DNA of 25,939 bases from NCBI GenBank assembly GCA_044426045.1, contig JAWXUX010000019.1, positions 1 to 25,939 on the forward strand. Direction: 5' to 3'. Position numbers and translations under genes: made by a program. The notes beneath the pieces are model-generated. The model saw only the letters and a list, made by a program, of their open reading frames with translations. It was not told the DNA's origin and made no database searches. The DNA comes from JAWXUU01 sp044426045 (lineage in GTDB: Bacteria > Bacillota > Clostridia > Christensenellales > CAMQZB01). Below, one piece after another: positions 22,431 to 25,939 of this stretch (position 1 is the stretch's first letter; the number at the start of each line of letters is the position of its first letter).

Positions 22431-23303
22431 TCAAATTCGAGAAATCGCCGAGAAATCGCAATATTCTCGTACTTTTTCGTGGATTTTGTGCGCGGTTTTC
22501 AAATCTTTCACCAGCGTGAAAAAGCCACTGCCACTGCCCGTCATTTTGAAATTCACGCCAGATTTTTCACGCAAAACACCCGCGAAATTTTCGAGATCAA
22601 CAGAAATAGCAAAAGATGCCATCTCAAGCGAGTTTTCAAGCATGCCAAAATTCGCGAAATAATCAAACTCGCCGTTTTTGCAATCCTCGACACCCGCAAA
22701 AATTTTCACATCCGAAAGCCTGTCGAACGCCTGAAAAACTTCCCTTGTGGAAACGCCGAAACTAGGGGTGCAAACCACGGCAAAACCGCCAATTTCCCCC
22801 GCAATATCCCGCGCAATCTCGCCACGTCCCTCGCAAAAGCTGACCCCGCCGCCCCACATGCCCGCAAGGTCGCTTCCAAGTGCGTTCACAATATCCGAAA
22901 CGTCGCTGAAACTTTTTTCAAACTTCTCGCAAAGGCACTTCAAAACCGCCACCGCCGAAGCTGAAGACCCGCCCATACCAGCAGAAAACGGCACGCCCTT
23001 TTTCACGCGAACCGCAACCCCCGAAACGCCAAACTTGCCACAAAAAAGCCTGACCGCACGCGCCGTGTTATCTTCAAACCCCGCAAGCGAGCCGACCGCC
23101 TTTTCGTATCTTTCGACATAATCCGCAGATTGCAAATAAACAAAATCCGCGGGCGAAAATTCCACCGAAGTTTCATCCGCAACCGAAATAAAAACCTCGT
23201 CATAAATATCAAAACAAGGCGCAAAAACGCTCTCAATCCCATGAAAGCCATCCACCACCCCAAAAACATTCAAAAATAAATTCAACTTCCCGAAAATACG
23301 CAT
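22431..23303 (-). CDS. ispE: 4-diphosphocytidyl-2-C-methyl-D-erythritol kinase IspE
   Basis: A 290-residue GHMP kinase of the non-mevalonate isoprenoid pathway; it phosphorylates CDP-methylerythritol with ATP. Family marks are the N-terminal GKLNLFLNVFG substrate segment (the usual AKINL has become GKLNL), the ATP loop PFSAGMGGSSASA (about residues 107-119, with GGSSA) and the C-terminal MTGSGSGFFTL motif (GHMP motif 3, usually MSGSGS). The start at 23303 follows AGGGG and a promoter ends only about 20 nt upstream; the in-frame extension to 23456 runs through a repeat. It is monocistronic. Sequence divergence is moderate but the motif order is complete. Confidence 0.9.
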   Translation of the reverse strand: MRIFGKLNLFLNVFGVVDGFHGIESVFAPCFDIYDEVFISVADETSVEFSPADFVYLQSADYVERYEKAVGSLAGFEDNTARAVRLFCGKFGVSGVAVRVKKGVPFSAGMGGSSASAVAVLKCLCEKFEKSFSDVSDIVNALGSDLAGMWGGGVSFCEGRGEIARDIAGEIGGFAVVCTPSFGVSTREVFQAFDRLSDVKIFAGVEDCKNGEFDYFANFGMLENSLEMASFAISVDLENFAGVLREKSGVNFKMTGSGSGFFTLVKDLKTAHKIHEKVREYCDFSAISRI

Positions 23304-23324
23304 GATAATAATCCCCTTTTGTGT

Positions 23325-23353
23325 ATTATAGCACAGTTTGTTGAGCGGGTCAA
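23325..23353 (-). promoter_or_regulatory. SigA promoter of ispE
   Basis: On the minus strand TTGACC (23348-23353) and a perfect TATAAT (23325-23330) are separated by 17 nt. The expected leader is only about 15 nt and consists of little more than the ribosome binding site. Confidence 0.85.
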
Positions 23354-23413
23354 CAGCGGGAAGCACGCAAGTGCGGTGAGGGGGAGATTTTGGGTTGGGG
23401 ACGCTTTTTTTTG

Positions 23414-23617
23414 AGGTGAAAGGTGAAAGGTGAAAGGTGAAAGGTGTGGTAAGCACTTGCGTTGCTCGTGCATCCTATTTATATTTGGCTAGTAAAATAG
23501 GAACGTCCCTATTTGAATAGTTACGTTCCTATCATGGATTACATATATAATTGAAAGCACAAGGCGAAGCCGCGTGCATTACCACACCTTTCACCTTTCA
23601 CCTTTCACCTTTCACCT
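23414..23617. mobile_element. Non-coding heptamer-bounded element, copy 6
   Basis: A 204-bp copy with both ends intact: A(GGTGAAA)4GGTGTGGTA at 23414-23451 and TACCACACC(TTTCACC)4T at 23580-23617. Hairpins with inner stems GC/GC (left) and GGC/GCC (right) are present. The centre has TAGGAACGT...ACGTTCCTA with nested CTATT/AATAG. The interior is very similar to copy 4 and to the truncated copy at the window start. It lies between the SPOCS/LysM gene's 3' end and the ispE promoter. The palindrome AAACGCATTTGCGTTT follows it, as in copy 3. Confidence 0.87.
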
Positions 23618-23682
23618 TAAAACGCATTTGCGTTTAAAATCAAAAATTCCACCGCACCCCCAAGCGTGCTTCCCTGCACGCC

Positions 23683-25143
23683 TCACTTCCAAACCACAAC
23701 CTTCCTTTCTCCCACAACTGGGAATTCCACATTCGGGTTTTGGGTTTTCAGCAAATCGGGCATCACCCCAACCGCCTCGCACACGTCCAGCAGGGTCTCG
23801 CCATTTTCCGCGCGGTAGAGCACGAAACCGCCACCGCCGTCGGGTTTTTCATCGCCACACGAAAGCGCCGAAACAACGGTTTCACGCCTTTCACAGCAAA
23901 CAAGCAAATTTCCGCACAATTTGCCGAAAATTTCCACCTTGCTTCCCGCAATCCTGCAATCGATTTCACAAACCCCCACATCGCACACAGTGGTTTTGCC
24001 GTCCCCCGACGCGGGAAATGCGATTTCCGCCTTCACCGCAAACTCGGAAAACTTCAAATCATTGCCACAAACCGTCACCGCGAGCTCGCAATCAAAAACG
24101 CAACTCTCCCCGCGCCTTGAAACGCCCGCAACCCTCGCAGAGCCAATGCAAACATCGCTTGGGAGCTCATATGGGAACGCCACAACATCGGAAAACTTCC
24201 CGAACGCCTGCTCGCACCCACAAAAATCACTGCTGACAAACTCGGCATTTTCCGCCAAAATTTGCACCTTATCCGAAAAGAAATCGCGCCCCCTTTCGAA
24301 CTTAACAGCGGAAAATCCCCAAAGCGAAATTTCCACCTCCACCTCGCAAGTCACAACGGAAACCCCGCGCACCTCGTTCACCTCGCAAACCACGCTGTGT
24401 TCAAGCGTTCTCGCAAACGTGCCAAAATCATCCGCCCCCTCGCATGAGAATTCCTCGCGAAACGGAAAACTGCACGCCTGATTTTTCACCCCACCAGCGC
24501 CGTCAAGAAAGCTGACAAACCCATGCACATTCCCCGAAACCACGCACGAACCCTCGCGAGCGGAAATATTTTCCACCTCCGCGCAAAAATACCTCGCCAA
24601 AACCAGCGCAATCCCCGAATCAACCTCCATTTCCGCAAGCGCCGTGAAATTGTGCACTTTCAGCACGCTGGCAGTTGAAACCACATTATCCACCTCGCAA
24701 TAACAGCCCTCCGCCGAAACAACAGCGACTTCCCCGCCTTGCACCGCGAAATTTTCATAAACGCCAAAATCGACCTCCAAAACCACCTCGCACCCCGAAG
24801 CACGCACAACGCGCACCCCGCGAATATCGGCAGAAACGTCGCACGAACTGCCCGCGCGCACCCCGCTCACCTTGTGCGAAAAACTGAATCCGCCAAGATA
24901 TTCAAGGCACACAATCTCGCCCCCCGCAATCTCGCAAACGGCAGTGCAAACCACCTTACCAGAAACATCGACATCCCCGCCCGCAGGCACAGCAGAAACC
25001 GCCACCACCCGCGCATCTTTGGAAAGCACCCGCATAACAGCGCGCCCACCGCGCTCTGCAAGCGTCATCCGCGCCGAATGTTCGCACCCCCCAATCACCT
25101 GCCTGCACCCCGAAATATCAACCTGTTTTTCTATACCGAACAT
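23683..25143 (-). CDS. SPOCS (DUF3794) domain protein with C-terminal LysM
   Basis: A 486-residue protein rich in Val, Ala, Gly and Cys. About three SPOCS/DUF3794-like beta-rich modules cover residues 1-410 (each with VSG-x-V/AxxxF patterns, e.g. KVVCTAVCEIAGGEIVCLEY, and FPFREEFSCEG). A C-terminal LysM-type module (FVLYRAENGETLLDVCEAVGVMPDLLKTQNPNV, about 430-486) probably binds peptidoglycan. Such proteins are linked to spore coat or envelope assembly in Clostridia and are often encoded next to ispE, as here. There is no signal peptide. ATG 25143 is preceded by GGAGGGG; the frame's extension to 25212 lacks a ribosome binding site. The high cysteine content is unusual and would suit disulfide cross-linking (inference). 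Confidence 0.8.
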   Translation of the reverse strand: MFGIEKQVDISGCRQVIGGCEHSARMTLAERGGRAVMRVLSKDARVVAVSAVPAGGDVDVSGKVVCTAVCEIAGGEIVCLEYLGGFSFSHKVSGVRAGSSCDVSADIRGVRVVRASGCEVVLEVDFGVYENFAVQGGEVAVVSAEGCYCEVDNVVSTASVLKVHNFTALAEMEVDSGIALVLARYFCAEVENISAREGSCVVSGNVHGFVSFLDGAGGVKNQACSFPFREEFSCEGADDFGTFARTLEHSVVCEVNEVRGVSVVTCEVEVEISLWGFSAVKFERGRDFFSDKVQILAENAEFVSSDFCGCEQAFGKFSDVVAFPYELPSDVCIGSARVAGVSRRGESCVFDCELAVTVCGNDLKFSEFAVKAEIAFPASGDGKTTVCDVGVCEIDCRIAGSKVEIFGKLCGNLLVCCERRETVVSALSCGDEKPDGGGGFVLYRAENGETLLDVCEAVGVMPDLLKTQNPNVEFPVVGERKVVVWK

Positions 25144-25167
25144 AACCGTCCCCTCCGCTTTTTGTTT

Positions 25168-25196
25168 ATTATATGCAAGAAAGAGATGGGATAGAA
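25168..25196 (-). promoter_or_regulatory. Candidate promoter of the SPOCS/LysM gene
   Basis: On the minus strand a perfect TATAAT (25168-25173) has the weak -35 TTCTAT (25191-25196) 17 nt upstream. The weak -35 could mean an alternative sigma factor or activator. Confidence 0.5.
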
Positions 25197-25228
25197 CAGG
25201 GGGCTGCCCCACCCATTATCCGCGCCCC

Positions 25229-25794
25229 GCGGGCGAACACATGGGTTCGCCCCTACGCATTTTTTGCCACATTGCCGTGGGTTTTTGGTTTGTTTTTGTT
25301 TTGCATTGGTGGTCATGTTGGGTTTTGTGGGTTGTTGGTTTGTGTGGTTATTCGTAGGGGCGAACCCATGTGTTCGCCCGCGTGCGTTGTGGGATGCGGG
25401 GGTTTGCGGTGCGTTGTGGCGGGTTTTTTGGCGGGTTTTTTGGTTGGAATGCGTGGTTATGGTTTGCCCGAATATTCGTAGGGGCGAACCCATGTGTTCG
25501 CCCGTGTGTGGGTGGTTTGTTTGTCGCATTGTTTGTTATTGCATGTGGTTATGTTAGATTATCCATTTTTTTGCATGGTGGTTATCCATCGTTTCCACGT
25601 TTTGCCATTGTTCCGCGATACCCAACACCCCGCGGGCGAACAATGGGTTCGCCCCTACGCATTTTTTGCCACATTGCCGTGGGTTTGTGGTTTGTTTTTG
25701 TTTTGCATTTGGTGGTTATCCATTTTTTCCACATTTTGCCGTGGTTCCGTGGGGATTTACACCCCGCGGGCGAACACATGGGTTCGCCCCTACG
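25229..25794. repeat. Five copies of a GGGCGAAC/GTTCGCCC palindromic repeat
   Basis: Copies lie at 25229-25257, 25353-25382 (inverted), 25477-25504 (inverted), 25631-25660 and 25764-25794. Each is an 8-bp perfect stem (GGGCGAAC with GTTCGCCC, 4- to 6-nt loop around ACATGG) extended by GCG on one side and CCTACG on the other. The direct-orientation copies continue into a longer shared tract (CATTTTTTGCCACATTGCCG, then GTGGGTTT and GT-rich sequence to about 90-100 bp). The tract is G/T-rich on the plus strand and codes for nothing convincing. REP-like palindromes with this core are widespread in anaerobic Firmicutes, as far as I recall. Confidence 0.8.
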
Positions 25795-25892
25795 CATTGT
25801 TTTCCACATTGCCGTGGGTTTTTGCGTTTTTCGTCGTTTTTGCATTGGTTGCCACATTGCCGTGGTTTTGTGGGTTGCCATACCAACACATT

Positions 25893-25939
25893 ATCCGCGC
25901 CCCCTTCGGGGGAGCTGTCGCGTAGCGACTGAGGGGGAT
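25893..25939. repeat. Nested GC-rich palindromic repeat at the window end
   Basis: CCCCC-ttc-GGGGG (about 25900-25912) is followed by GTCGC-gta-GCGAC (about 25916-25930) and then GAGGGGGA, which can pair with the first C-run instead. It is a hairpin-rich repeat of a kind different from the palindrome at 25229-25794. It may continue past the window. Confidence 0.55.

Noticed and set aside
22398..22964. Long plus-strand open frames opposite ispE and the SPOCS gene
   Set aside because: They are shadows of the real minus-strand genes, with basic, Pro/His/Arg-rich nonsense composition and no ribosome binding sites.
23304..23456. A longer IspE N-terminus
   Set aside because: The extension translates the repeat element and promoter; a ribosome binding site and family N-terminus support 23303.
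25131..25881. Several open frames with repeated RRGEPMCSP-like peptides on both strands
   Set aside because: The peptides are direct translations of the GGGCGAAC palindromic repeats; no starts or ribosome binding sites.

Overview
The window looks like the chromosome of an anaerobic, low-to-moderate GC member of the Clostridia (Bacillota). Three things point there. The housekeeping synteny mrnC-thyX-rlmB-sigH and dnaX-ybaB-recR is typical of the group. A SPOCS/LysM spore-envelope-type protein lies upstream of ispE. Two [FeFe] hydrogenases of the fermentative-anaerobe kind are present. Ribosome binding sites and promoters are of the classic SigA, GGAGG type. Genus and species cannot be told from the sequence alone.

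Layout. 1-3848: a large secreted beta-helix lipoprotein and the undecaprenyl-diphosphatase uppP, both on the minus strand. 4207-11063: plus-strand genes, namely a YkvI-type membrane protein, then a hydrogenase block and the purine nucleoside phosphorylase deoD with its own near-consensus promoter. The hydrogenase block holds a thioredoxin-like [2Fe-2S] protein, a PAS-containing sensory-type [FeFe] hydrogenase, a SpoIIE/PP2C phosphatase, a terminator, and a group-B-type [FeFe] hydrogenase. 11505-25143: all genes on the minus strand. Read in transcription order from the right, these are the SPOCS/LysM protein, ispE, a small four-helix-bundle (S23-like) gene, mnmG, pyk, mrnC, thyX, rlmB, sigH, dnaX (in two frames), ybaB, recR and HU. 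25200-25939 is a gene-free tract of palindromic repeats.

The most unusual content is between the genes. Six copies of one repeat architecture occur, five complete and one cut by the window start. Each end carries an array of (usually exactly four) 7-bp units, TTTCACC or its complement GGTGAAA, then GGTGTGGTA or its complement, then a small hairpin closed by GCAC/GTGC whose inner stem varies with compensating changes. Four complete copies are about 200 bp and non-coding, like MITEs. The fifth is 547 bp and has exactly one gene between the same termini, for a four-helix-bundle protein of the 23S-rRNA intervening-sequence (S23/TIGR02436) type. This looks like a mobile family with one protein-coding member and several non-coding derivatives. 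A related half-element with a different heptamer, (TTTTTAA)4, but the same plan lies between dnaX and sigH.

A second surprise is in dnaX. Six perfect DnaA boxes (TTATCCACA) lie within 398 bp of its linker region, two pairs of them as inverted repeats. The same region holds a switch of reading frame, next to an A5 run and a 10-bp hairpin. It could be a DnaA-titrating or regulatory site combined with recoding into short and long DnaX products, or a frameshift error or mutation. The strand layout argues against a simple bidirectional origin here.
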